From NCBI RefSeq assembly GCF_002222595.2, contig NZ_CP022413.2, positions 17,501-81,500 of the forward strand: 64,000 bases of DNA. The letters run 5' to 3'. Numbering within the stretch: position 1 is the stretch's first letter; each line of letters starts with the position of its first letter. Source of the stretch: Blautia hansenii DSM 20583 (GTDB taxonomy: Bacteria; Bacillota; Clostridia; Lachnospirales; Lachnospiraceae). The translations under genes were made by a program, and so were the position numbers. This document shows positions 54,250-62,039 of this stretch, piece by piece. Below the pieces are notes generated by a model. That model had not been told where the DNA came from and did no database searches. It saw only the letters and a program-made list of their open reading frames with translations.

Positions 54250-54371
54250 ATTATACTTCATCAGCCTAAAGAATGGAAGAAAAAATTTTGTGTACAGAGT
54301 TCCTGTTCAAACCTTGTAACGCACATTTCCGTAAAATTTATAGTCTCCGATACTTTCCTCACAGGCGATAG
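54250..54371 (-). repeat. cassette repeat R6 (promoter half)
   Basis: Only the promoter half and the end of the conserved frame are present (ACEESIGDYKFYGNVRYKV). It forms the boundary between the cargo array and the tnpX-side core genes. Confidence 0.85.
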
Positions 54372-54417
54372 GCAACGGTCAAAACATCAGGTTTGCACCT
54401 GACATTTTAACCGCATA

Positions 54418-54726
54418 TCAGCCCTGATTATCACAGTATCCCTGCTGGCTGTTCAGCCCATGCTTTTTCGCATATTCACTGGCTTTCTGTCTGCGTTCCT
54501 CGCTGTAAGGCGGCAGGAAGCGGATAGACAGACGGAACTTTGCCAGCACATAAGAAACACCGCCTTGAACATTGGATTTTTCCAGTCGGCAAAGGTCAGG
54601 GTACTTCTTAGCAAAAGCAGCCAACCTCTTTTTCAATCCGGCGTTGTGGGTGTAGATATTTGCCTTGTCCTCGCCCTCATTAAAGAGAACGATTGTTTCT
54701 TTCTCAATCTTCGTCAGTCTCGTCAT
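54418..54726 (-). CDS. element core hypothetical protein
   Basis: A 102-residue basic protein (EKETIVLFNEGEDKANIYTH, RLAAFAKKYPDLCRLEK, KFRLSIRFLPPYSEERRQKA). Similar proteins are common in Clostridia integrative elements without a known function. It overlaps the preceding gene by 23 bases. Confidence 0.7.
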   Translation of the reverse strand: MTRLTKIEKETIVLFNEGEDKANIYTHNAGLKKRLAAFAKKYPDLCRLEKSNVQGGVSYVLAKFRLSIRFLPPYSEERRQKASEYAKKHGLNSQQGYCDNQG

Positions 54727-54952
54727 AGCAGCCCTCCCTACGGTTTTTCAACACCCTCAGCCTGCGGTAAAAGCAACGATACCACCTTTCAACACCCTCA
54801 GCACTCAGCTTGACGGAAAGCATATAAAACAGCTTCTTCGCCACCGGATCGGGTGCAAGGGCAGCCACCATACGCAAACGCTCGACAGTTGCTTTCAGGT
54901 TCGGACAGCCAAAGGCATAAAGGGCTTCCATTTCATTCCGGTTCATCTTCAT
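54704..54952 (-). CDS. small element protein, possibly transposon-transfer-assisting type
   Basis: An 82-residue helical protein (MEALYAFGCPNLKATVERL, AALAPDPVAKKLFYML) ending in an acidic tail DETDED. The start at 54952 follows AAGGAGG. It resembles the small transfer-assisting proteins of clostridial elements, but the match is weak. Confidence 0.6.
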   Translation of the reverse strand: MKMNRNEMEALYAFGCPNLKATVERLRMVAALAPDPVAKKLFYMLSVKLSAEGVERWYRCFYRRLRVLKNRREGCYDETDED

Positions 54953-54982
54953 TGTGTTTTCCTCCTTAAAGTTTGATAAATG

Positions 54983-55020
54983 AAAAGCGACAGACACTTC
55001 ATAAGGAAATACCTGTCGCT
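54983..55020 (-). terminator. terminator after tnpV
   Basis: On the minus strand GCGACAG pairs with CTGTCGC, followed by TTTT. Confidence 0.75.
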
Positions 55021-55061
55021 TCGTTGACGATATAAAATTGTTGGTTTTGGACTTGATAAAA

Positions 55062-55445
55062 TCAGCAGTAAATCATTTCCTGTCTGATGATTTCTTCGGC
55101 TCGGTTACGGATAGAGTTCATGGACTGTACCCACAACATCTGATTGTCTGCTTTCATGGTTTCGGTCACACCCTCGGCTTGTTTCATCTGCTCAATGATA
55201 AGGCTGCACCTTTCCGCTGCCTGTTTGTTCAGGTCAGCAAGGTAAGTATGCAGTTCGCCGGATAAACAGAGGGCAGATAACCTTGCAGGGCGGTACTGCT
55301 CCAAATATGTCCTGTGCAGTCTGCCCCACATACCGATAGGGCGGTGTTCCTCCGGCAGCTTCAAGTCCGGCACATAGTAATCGCCCACAAGAACATAGTC
55401 CAGACCATTGCTTTCATCATGGATTCGTGGTTTCAATTCTGTCAT
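55062..55445 (-). CDS. tnpV: TnpV-family transposon-encoded protein
   Basis: A 127-residue protein with the TnpV pattern: GLDYVLVGDYYVPDLKLPEE, PIGMWGRLHRTYLEQYRPA, and the C-terminal SIRNRAEEIIRQEMIY. It starts inside the tnpX stop (ATGA). TnpV genes follow tnpX in Tn4451-type elements; their function is not established. Confidence 0.88.
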   Translation of the reverse strand: MTELKPRIHDESNGLDYVLVGDYYVPDLKLPEEHRPIGMWGRLHRTYLEQYRPARLSALCLSGELHTYLADLNKQAAERCSLIIEQMKQAEGVTETMKADNQMLWVQSMNSIRNRAEEIIRQEMIYC

Positions 55446-57364
55446 GCTATTTTTTCTCCTTTCACTTTTTGCCGATTTGATTTGCTTGTGGCGTTCTGTT
55501 CAACACACACATTGCTATCAGAGCTTTTTTCTTCTGCTATACGCTCATGCTCCGCAAATTCTTTTGATTTCTCACGAATCTTTTTCATATACTTACGATT
55601 GGATTCTCGTTTTCTGCGAAGTCGTTCCGCCTCTTTTTCAGCAGCAATCCTTTCTTCCTCGGTTGGTTCATGCTGCTCCACAGGTACTTGAAATTGCCCG
55701 ACATAGTTAAGATATATCTCCACCTCTGTGGTGCGGTCTGCACCTTTTCCTTGTGGCTCGTGAACCAGAATTTTGTCGATAAATTCATTTATCATGGCAG
55801 GAGTAAGTTCTGTAATGTTCTCATACTTTTTGACCAGCTTTAGAAAACGCTCCACATTATTTTGACCGCCTATAATCCGTTGCATATCAGCGGTGTCAGT
55901 CTCAATAATCTTGTTCAGCTCGTTCTGCTCATTTTCATAATCAGTAAGCATACTCTGAAAAAGTCTGTCCGGCAATCTTCCAATCACATTATCTTCATAG
56001 ATTTTCCTGATAAGCATATCCAGTTCGTGAACTCGCTTCTGATTTCTTTCAATGCGGTTTTTTACAGTTTCAGAAACAGCAATATCTTTCATCGCCGATT
56101 CTTCTTGCAGAGAATAGACAAACTCCTGCTCATTCAAAGAAACATAATGGCAAGTCTCCTGTATGGTTTTCAGAATGATGCTTTTAAGTGCTTTTGTTGA
56201 AATATGGTGGCAAGTACAGTGACGATCATACTTCTGATAAGCAAGATTATAAGTGGAACATTCATAACAATCTGCCGGATTGGAATAACTTGTCCTTTTT
56301 TCGCCTTTGGCAGTATAGTATATTCTTTCTCGCCCTTTCCGCTGCCTGTGATTATACATCGGCGCACCACAATCAGCACAGTAAATCTTTCCAGTCAGAA
56401 CATTAGGCTCGCCCATAGGATCTGCTTTTCTTACATTCTGTCTTAACTTTTGAGCAAGCAGCCATGTTTCTTCATCGACGATAGGCTCTTGTGTATCATC
56501 AAAAACCACCCAATCTTCCTTGTCTGCCCTTTTCGTCTTTTTGTCCTTATAGGAATTTTTGAATGTCCTGAAGTTGACAGTCTTTCCGATATACTCTGGT
56601 CGGGCAATCAGAGTAGTAACCTGATTTCCTCGCCACATATACGGATTTTCTTTGTCATAGTTGCTTGCATGATTTCCAAGTCCCTTTTTTCCAAGATAAT
56701 AAGACGGTCTTTCTATTTTTTCTTCTGAAAGTTCTCTTGCTATCTGATAAGGTCCTTTTCCCTCAATAGTCATGCGATAAATTCTGCGGACTACTTCAGC
56801 AGCTTCTTCATCAATAATCCAATGGTCGGGGTTTTCGGGGTCTTTCAAATAGCCGTATGGTGGGATATTACTTGTATGAGCGTTGCCGGAAGAACCTCTG
56901 GATTTCAGTACAGCTTTAATTTTCTTACTTGTGTCCCTGACAAACCACTCATTCATGATATTCAGAAAAGGGGCAAACTCACTGGTTTCTTGACGGTCAC
57001 TGTCAATACCATTATTGATTGCTATAAATCGAACTTCCTTTTCTCTAAACAGAATGTCAGTGAAAAAACCTACTTGCAGATGATCTCTGCCGATTCTGGA
57101 CATATCCTTGCAGATACAGGCAGTGATTTCTCCGTTTTTAACACCTTCAACAAGTCTGTTCCATGAAGGTCTGTCAAAGGTCGCTCCACTCCAACCATCA
57201 TCGGTAAAATGAACAAGATTCGTAAAGCCATGTTTTATAGCATAATCTTCAAGCATTTGCTTTTGATGAACGATACTGTTACTCTCTCCAGCATTATCAT
57301 CATCACGAGACAGTCTTTCATACAAAGCAGTAATGCCATTGCTTTTATCTTTTTTTCTTCTCAT
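55442..57364 (-). CDS. tnpX: large serine recombinase TnpX
   Basis: A 640-residue large serine recombinase that excises and inserts the element. The resolvase domain begins TALYERLSRDDDNAGES (nucleophile S19) and has ICKDMSRIGRDHLQVGFFTD; a recombinase domain, a zinc ribbon (KIYCADCGAPMYNH) and a long C-terminal coiled coil follow. The start lies 56 bases from the right end, behind AAAGGAG. In Tn4451 the joined ends of the excised circle form a promoter for tnpX; the same may hold here since no clear promoter is seen in those 56 bases. Confidence 0.95.
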   Translation of the reverse strand: MRRKKDKSNGITALYERLSRDDDNAGESNSIVHQKQMLEDYAIKHGFTNLVHFTDDGWSGATFDRPSWNRLVEGVKNGEITACICKDMSRIGRDHLQVGFFTDILFREKEVRFIAINNGIDSDRQETSEFAPFLNIMNEWFVRDTSKKIKAVLKSRGSSGNAHTSNIPPYGYLKDPENPDHWIIDEEAAEVVRRIYRMTIEGKGPYQIARELSEEKIERPSYYLGKKGLGNHASNYDKENPYMWRGNQVTTLIARPEYIGKTVNFRTFKNSYKDKKTKRADKEDWVVFDDTQEPIVDEETWLLAQKLRQNVRKADPMGEPNVLTGKIYCADCGAPMYNHRQRKGRERIYYTAKGEKRTSYSNPADCYECSTYNLAYQKYDRHCTCHHISTKALKSIILKTIQETCHYVSLNEQEFVYSLQEESAMKDIAVSETVKNRIERNQKRVHELDMLIRKIYEDNVIGRLPDRLFQSMLTDYENEQNELNKIIETDTADMQRIIGGQNNVERFLKLVKKYENITELTPAMINEFIDKILVHEPQGKGADRTTEVEIYLNYVGQFQVPVEQHEPTEEERIAAEKEAERLRRKRESNRKYMKKIREKSKEFAEHERIAEEKSSDSNVCVEQNATSKSNRQKVKGEKIA

Positions 57365-57417
57365 GCTGAACTCCTTTCTTCAATTCCTATCCACTCCTTA
57401 CGCTCACAAAATATCAC

Positions 57418-57420
57418 ATC
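57418..57420 (+). repeat. right crossover repeat ATC of the element
   Basis: Second copy of the ATC at 45063-45065; the ugpB frame resumes at its last base. Confidence 0.8.
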
Positions 57421-57605
57421 AGTTACATGATTCTTCACCAAAATATGTAGGTGCATTGTTAAGCGTATTCCCTGAAGCAAGAGCAACGGTAGAGTCTGAA
57501 ATTGAAAACCTTCTCAATGGAAATGCAGATGTAAAAACGGCAGTAAAAAATATGGCAGATGCTATTAACAAATCGATTGAAGAATATAATCTTGTAAATC
57601 AGTAA
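57420..57605 (+). pseudogene. ugpB: C-terminal fragment of the ugpB-like gene
   Basis: 61 codons (QLHDSSPKYVGALLSVFPEA, then ENLLNGNADVKTAVKNMADA) form the typical C-terminal helices of a family 1 binding protein. There is no start codon of its own; it is the 3' end of the gene at 43,844, moved 12.35 kb away by the insertion. Confidence 0.93.
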
Positions 57606-57620
57606 CAGAGGTGAATGAGC

Positions 57621-58331
57621 ATGACAGAAATATTTGCTCACAGAGGTGCCAGCGGTTATGCCCCAGAAAATACACTGGAGGCTTTCCGTCTGGCAATGGA
57701 GCAGGGAGCAGACGGCATTGAACTGGATGTACATCTGACAAAAGACGGAGAAGTAGTGGTTATTCATGATGAAACTCTTAACAGAACCAGCGATGGACAG
57801 GGAAAAGTAAGAGATTATACATTAGAAGAATTGAAAAAATTTTCCTTTCACAATCATATAGAAAAATACAAAGGAGTTCAGATACCGACCTTAAAGGAAG
57901 TGCTGGATTTGGTAGAAAATTCTTCTATGAAGGTAAATATCGAATTAAAAACAGGTATTTACTGGTACGAAGGAATTGAAGAAAAAACCATAGAAATTGT
58001 GAAAAACAAAAAAATGGAAGACCGTGTTATTTATTCTTCTTTCAACCATTATAGTATTCAGAAAATATTAGAGCAGGATATTCATGCAGAAACGGCATAT
58101 TTGTTCAGTGATGTAACTCTTAATATGGAGAAATATGCAAAAGAGACAGGTGTAAAAGGACTGCATCCGGCAGTTTACCACCTGAAAATGGCAGATTTTC
58201 TGGAAACTTACTTAAACAGTGGGTTAAAGGTGCGTGTGTGGACGGTGAATAAGAAAGAAGATATGAAAATGTTTATGGACGCAGGTGTAGATGCGGTGAT
58301 TACGAATTATCCGGATTTAGCTCGTAAATAG
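57621..58331 (+). CDS. ugpQ: glycerophosphodiester phosphodiesterase
   Basis: A 236-residue GDPD-family enzyme that cuts glycerophosphodiesters to glycerol-3-phosphate and an alcohol. Catalytic and metal residues are in IFAHRGASGYAPENTLEAF, GIELDVHLTKDGEVVVIHDE and NIELK. No signal peptide, so it acts on imported substrate. ATG 57621 has GAGGTG seven bases upstream; ATG 57615 is too close to it. It was the last gene of the ugp operon and is now cut off from the operon promoter by the element. Confidence 0.93.
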   Translation: MTEIFAHRGASGYAPENTLEAFRLAMEQGADGIELDVHLTKDGEVVVIHDETLNRTSDGQGKVRDYTLEELKKFSFHNHIEKYKGVQIPTLKEVLDLVENSSMKVNIELKTGIYWYEGIEEKTIEIVKNKKMEDRVIYSSFNHYSIQKILEQDIHAETAYLFSDVTLNMEKYAKETGVKGLHPAVYHLKMADFLETYLNSGLKVRVWTVNKKEDMKMFMDAGVDAVITNYPDLARK

Positions 58332-58412
58332 TTGACGAACCCTTTAAAACTGTGCATAATAGATGCTGACTGACAAGACACTTGAAATGACAGTTTGGAA
58401 AGGGAAAAGGAT

Positions 58413-59465
58413 ATGAAAGAGTTTTTAAAAAGAAAAAATATTATTTTTTCTGCAAAGAGGTACGGAATTGATGCCTTAAGCGCTATGGCACAGGGCTTAT
58501 TTGCTTCTCTGCTGATTGGTACAATTATCAGTACGCTGGGAGAACAATTCGGAATTGATATTTTAGTGACTGTGGGAACTTACGCAAAGGAAGCAACAGG
58601 TGCAGCTATGGCAATCTCTATCGGGTATGCGCTGCAGTGTCCGCCGTTAGTATTGTTTTCACTGGCAGCGGTGGGAATGGCAGCTAATGAGTTGGGCGGA
58701 GCAGGAGGACCTCTGGCAGTTCTGGTAGTAACGATTTTTGCAGCAGAGTTCGGAAAATTAGTGTCAAAGGAAACTAAGATTGATATTATTGTAACTCCAT
58801 TTACAACCATTGCCGTTGGTGTGCTTTTATCCTTGTGGTGGGCGCCGGCAATCGGTTACGCTGCAAGCAGTGTAGGAAATGCTATTATGTGGGCAACAGA
58901 GCTGCAGCCATTCTTTATGGGAATTGTAGTTTCTGTGATTGTGGGAATTGCACTGACACTTCCAATCAGCAGCGCTGCAATCTGCGCAGCGTTATCTCTT
59001 ACCGGGCTTGCCGGAGGAGCAGCAGTAGCAGGCTGTTGCGCACAGATGATGGGATTTGCAGTAATGAGCTTTCGTGAAAACAAATGGGGCGGACTTTTTG
59101 CACAGGGAATTGGAACATCCATGCTTCAAATGGGAAATATTGTGAGAAATCCAAAAATCTGGCTGCCTCCTACTTTAGCGTCTGCCATTACGGGACCATT
59201 GGCAACCTGCCTGTTTCATATGGAAATGAATGGAGCAGCAGTAGCTTCCGGTATGGGAACTTGTGGCTTTGTAGGTCAGATTGGCGTCTATACAGGATGG
59301 GTAAATGATATAGCAAGCGGTGTAAAAGCAGCCATTACACCTATAGACTGGATTGGGATGGCTTTAATCTGCTTTATTCTTCCGGCAGTGTTTACATGGC
59401 TGATTGCTATTCCTTTTAGAAAATATGGATGGATTAAAGAAAATGATTTGAAATTAGACTTATAA
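58413..59465 (+). CDS. PTS_EIIC_2-type (PfoR-like) membrane protein
   Basis: A 350-residue protein with about nine to ten hydrophobic, Gly/Ala-rich segments (GGAGGPLAVLVVTIFAAEFG, LPISSAAICAALSLTGLAGG). It matches the PTS EIIC-like family that includes PfoR. No EIIA/EIIB partners are nearby, so transport through the PTS is not certain. AAAGGG precedes the ATG. It ends with its own terminator. Confidence 0.82.
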   Translation: MKEFLKRKNIIFSAKRYGIDALSAMAQGLFASLLIGTIISTLGEQFGIDILVTVGTYAKEATGAAMAISIGYALQCPPLVLFSLAAVGMAANELGGAGGPLAVLVVTIFAAEFGKLVSKETKIDIIVTPFTTIAVGVLLSLWWAPAIGYAASSVGNAIMWATELQPFFMGIVVSVIVGIALTLPISSAAICAALSLTGLAGGAAVAGCCAQMMGFAVMSFRENKWGGLFAQGIGTSMLQMGNIVRNPKIWLPPTLASAITGPLATCLFHMEMNGAAVASGMGTCGFVGQIGVYTGWVNDIASGVKAAITPIDWIGMALICFILPAVFTWLIAIPFRKYGWIKENDLKLDL

Positions 59466-59471
59466 TTATAG

Positions 59472-59518
59472 GAAAATGGTGTTATAACAAAAAATTACGT
59501 TATGGCGCCATTTTTTTA
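59472..59518 (+). terminator. terminator after the EIIC-like gene
   Basis: AAATGGTGTTATAAC pairs with GTTATGGCGCCATTT (G-T pairs), followed by a T run. Confidence 0.88.
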
Positions 59519-59763
59519 ATATTTGTTAAAAATAACTAAAATCAACCAAAAATTTTATAAATTTTGGAGACGAAAAAAGTATGATTTGTTGAAAAAGAGA
59601 GGGGATAGTGTTACAATAATTACGATATAATATGCTTATTACATTTATATTGGTCACCAAAGACAAAAATACTAATGAATATGAGACTTCAAGATTGATT
59701 GGTGTCCGATTTGCAAAAATACTGAATTTTTGTGACGGGATGGATTTTGAAGTTAAAAATAAT

Positions 59764-59831
59764 TACCCCCTCCCCCTTAAGGAAGTTTAGATGTATAAGG
59801 CATTTTAGTAAATTTTTTAGGGGGGGGGTAG
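59764..59831 (+). promoter_or_regulatory. exopolysaccharide operon leader hairpin with nine-G tract
   Basis: CCCCCTCCCCC (from 59765) can pair with nine consecutive Gs (59820-59828). The gap 59,519-59,854 also has a TATAAT (near 59,625) and a CAAAAAT/ATTTTTG hairpin (near 59,715-59,735). The G tract ends about 12 bases before the GAGG ribosome site of the first exopolysaccharide gene. Confidence 0.55.
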
Positions 59832-59854
59832 TTGTGCAATGAGGTAAAAAAGTT

Positions 59855-60577
59855 ATGAAAAGAATTGATTTACACTGCCATGTTTTGCCGGGGGTGGATG
59901 ACGGAGCAGCGGACTTTGGAGAAAGTCTGCGTATGCTGAAATCTGCTGCTAAGCAAGGCGTGTATGCAGTTGTTGCAACTTCTCATTATTCCAGACAGTT
60001 TCGTAATGAAGAACCGGAACGATTTAGGATGTTAAGAGAAGAACTGCAAAGAAGAGCCCGAATAGAAATTCAGGAGAATTTTACTGTTTATTCGGGACAG
60101 GAGGTTTTCTATACAGAGGATGTAGTACAAAAACTGGATGAAAAGAAGCTTCTTACATTAAACGGAAGTTCTTATGTGCTTACAGAATTCCATCCTTCTA
60201 TGCCATATTCTATGATTATTAATGGAGTAAGAGAATTGACTATGGCACAGTATACACCAATTATTGCTCACTTTGAAAGGTATTCTGCATTAAGAGAAAA
60301 GGGACGTGTGGAGGAATTGATTCAAGCAGGTGCTCTCATGCAGATGAATTATAAGCCTATTGGAGGTAAATGGTATGAGGAAACAACCAGATGGTGCAGA
60401 AAGATGTTGAAGGAAGGAAATGTTCATTTTCTCGGAAGTGATATGCACAACATGAGAACGAGAAAACCGGAACTTATGGAAGCTTCGCACTGGATGGAAA
60501 AACATCTGGATAATGAATATATGAAGGATATTTCTTATGCAAATGCAGAGAAAATTCTGAAAAATAAAATTTTATAA
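59855..60577 (+). CDS. CpsB/YwqE-type tyrosine-protein phosphatase (PHP domain)
   Basis: A 240-residue PHP-family phosphatase that removes phosphate from the tyrosine kinase of capsule/EPS assembly. Metal-site motifs: RIDLHCHVLPGVDDGA, VVATSHYSRQF, IIAHFERY and FLGSDMHNM. It is the first gene of the exopolysaccharide operon; GAGG precedes the ATG. Confidence 0.92.
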   Translation: MKRIDLHCHVLPGVDDGAADFGESLRMLKSAAKQGVYAVVATSHYSRQFRNEEPERFRMLREELQRRARIEIQENFTVYSGQEVFYTEDVVQKLDEKKLLTLNGSSYVLTEFHPSMPYSMIINGVRELTMAQYTPIIAHFERYSALREKGRVEELIQAGALMQMNYKPIGGKWYEETTRWCRKMLKEGNVHFLGSDMHNMRTRKPELMEASHWMEKHLDNEYMKDISYANAEKILKNKIL

Positions 60578-60591
60578 AGAAAAGGATTGAG

Positions 60592-61329
60592 ATGATGGAA
60601 AATACGCGTGAAGATGAATTAGAAATTGATTTAAAACAGATTTTTTATGTCTTGAAAGAAAAAATACTGGTTATTCTGGCAGTAGGCTTGCTGTTTGGCT
60701 GTCTCAGTTGTGTTGCTACAAAGCTTTTGATTACTCCCACGTATACATCAACCTCCAGTATGCTGCTGTTGACAGATCAAGGGCTTGAAACAGTATCTGA
60801 TGTGCAGATGGGAACACAGCTTACAAAGGATTACAGTGTACTGATTACAAGCCGTCCTGTTTTAGATGAAACAGTGAAAAACTTAGACTTGGAGTTGCCA
60901 TATGAGGAACTAAAAGAAAAAATTTCTGTGGAAAATCCGGAAGGAACACGTATTTTAAATATTACAGTAGAAGACTCAGAGCCTAAGATGGCACAGAAGA
61001 TTGTAAATGAGGTTGCATCTATATCTTCTCAGTTCATTGGGGATAAAATGGAAGTAAAAGCGCCAAAGATTATTGATGAAGGTCAGCTTCCAACGCACAA
61101 GGCAAGCCCGAACATGAAAAAAAATGCGCTCTTAGGACTTCTTTTAGGATTATTTTTAAGTGCAGGCATGATTGCAGTAGTAGCGATTATGGACGACACG
61201 ATTAAGACAGAAGAAGATATAGAAAAATATTTAGGACTGTCCACATTAACCAGCGTACCGGACAGAAAAGATTATATTAACGAAAAGAAACACGGTAAAA
61301 AGAAAAAAGGTAAGAAGGGGAGAAAATAA
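60592..61329 (+). CDS. Wzz/CapA-type chain-length and kinase-activating membrane protein
   Basis: A 245-residue polysaccharide co-polymerase: Wzz domain with helix 1 (residues about 21-42), an extracellular coiled part (TSTSSMLLLTDQGLETVSD), a proline-rich PTHKASPNMKK before helix 2 (about 176-196), and a basic Lys-rich tail. In Gram-positives it partners the CpsD kinase. ATG 60592 or 60595 may start it. The stop overlaps the kinase start by one base. Confidence 0.9.
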   Translation: MMENTREDELEIDLKQIFYVLKEKILVILAVGLLFGCLSCVATKLLITPTYTSTSSMLLLTDQGLETVSDVQMGTQLTKDYSVLITSRPVLDETVKNLDLELPYEELKEKISVENPEGTRILNITVEDSEPKMAQKIVNEVASISSQFIGDKMEVKAPKIIDEGQLPTHKASPNMKKNALLGLLLGLFLSAGMIAVVAIMDDTIKTEEDIEKYLGLSTLTSVPDRKDYINEKKHGKKKKGKKGRK

Positions 61330-62009
61330 TGGAACAGAAAGTCGTATTAACAGATATCAGAAAAAAAGATTATTTTTACGAAGAAGCGATTAAAACCCTT
61401 CGTACAAACATTCAATTTACAGGTAAAAATGTAAAGACGATTATGTTTACAAGTTGCTTTCCTAACGAAGGAAAGAGTGATGTGACTTTCCAGTTGTGCC
61501 AGGAAATCGGAAATATGGGTAAGAGAGTGCTTCTGATTGATGCGGATATTCGTAAATCTGCTTATGTAAGCCGATATCGTATTAAGCAAAAGGTAAATGG
61601 CTTATCTCAGTATTTAAGTGGACAGTTGGCAAAGGAATTTCTTATTTACCAAACGAACTTTCTTAATGTAGATATTATTTTTGCAGGACCTATGGCGCCT
61701 AATCCTTCTGAGCTTTTGGAGGAGGAAGCGTTTCGTGAGTTGCTTGCTGAAGTTAGAGGTTATTATGATTATATAATAATTGATACACCACCGGTGGGAA
61801 GTGTTATTGATGCGGCGATTATTGCAAAGGAAAGTGATGGAGCTGTGTTAGTAATTGAAAGCGAACGTGTGAGTTATAAGGTGGCACAAAAATCTATGGA
61901 ACAGTTGGAAAAAACCGGTTGCAAAATACTGGGCGCTGTTTTAAATAAGGTAAATATTGAGAAAAACAAATATTACGGAAAATATGACTATTACTATAAA
62001 AGTAAATAG
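61329..62009 (+). CDS. CpsD/CapB-type tyrosine kinase
   Basis: A 226-residue bacterial tyrosine kinase. Walker A is SCFPNEGKSDVTF (the usual S/T after GKS is D, a small deviation), Walker A' RVLLIDADIRKS and Walker B YIIIDTPPVGSVIDA. The C-terminus has the autophosphorylated tyrosine cluster YYGKYDYYYKSK. With the phosphatase and Wzz protein it forms the control loop of polysaccharide length and export. Confidence 0.92.
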   Translation: MEQKVVLTDIRKKDYFYEEAIKTLRTNIQFTGKNVKTIMFTSCFPNEGKSDVTFQLCQEIGNMGKRVLLIDADIRKSAYVSRYRIKQKVNGLSQYLSGQLAKEFLIYQTNFLNVDIIFAGPMAPNPSELLEEEAFRELLAEVRGYYDYIIIDTPPVGSVIDAAIIAKESDGAVLVIESERVSYKVAQKSMEQLEKTGCKILGAVLNKVNIEKNKYYGKYDYYYKSK

Positions 62010-62039
62010 TAAAAAAGATAAAAAGGCAGAGAAAATATA

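Larger units (their letters stand above)
45066..57420 (-). mobile_element. Tn4451-type integrative mobilizable element
   Basis: 12,355 bp inserted in the ugpB-like gene. Its limits come from the exact restoration of the ugpB frame (GAT then CAG TTA CAT) when the stretch between the ATC copies is removed. Read on the minus strand the order is tnpX recombinase, tnpV, two small transfer-type genes, seven cargo genes with repeats, MOBV relaxase, CHC2 protein, VirE-type protein, tnpW. This matches Tn4451 (tnpX, tnpV, catP, tnpY, tnpZ, tnpW) with catP replaced by the cargo array. It has no conjugation apparatus, so it would be mobilised by a helper. Confidence 0.93.

Noticed and set aside
49064-54371. 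CRISPR array
   Set aside because: The repeats are about 240 bp, few, and separated by genes of different lengths; there are no cas genes.
49064-54371. Integron attC sites
   Set aside because: No tyrosine integrase is present and no RYYYAAC/GTTRRRY core was seen; the conserved hairpin behaves as a terminator.
57333-57605. A separate 90-codon gene at the element's right end
   Set aside because: The first 29 codons are element sequence in the tnpX upstream region; the rest is the severed ugpB 3' end.
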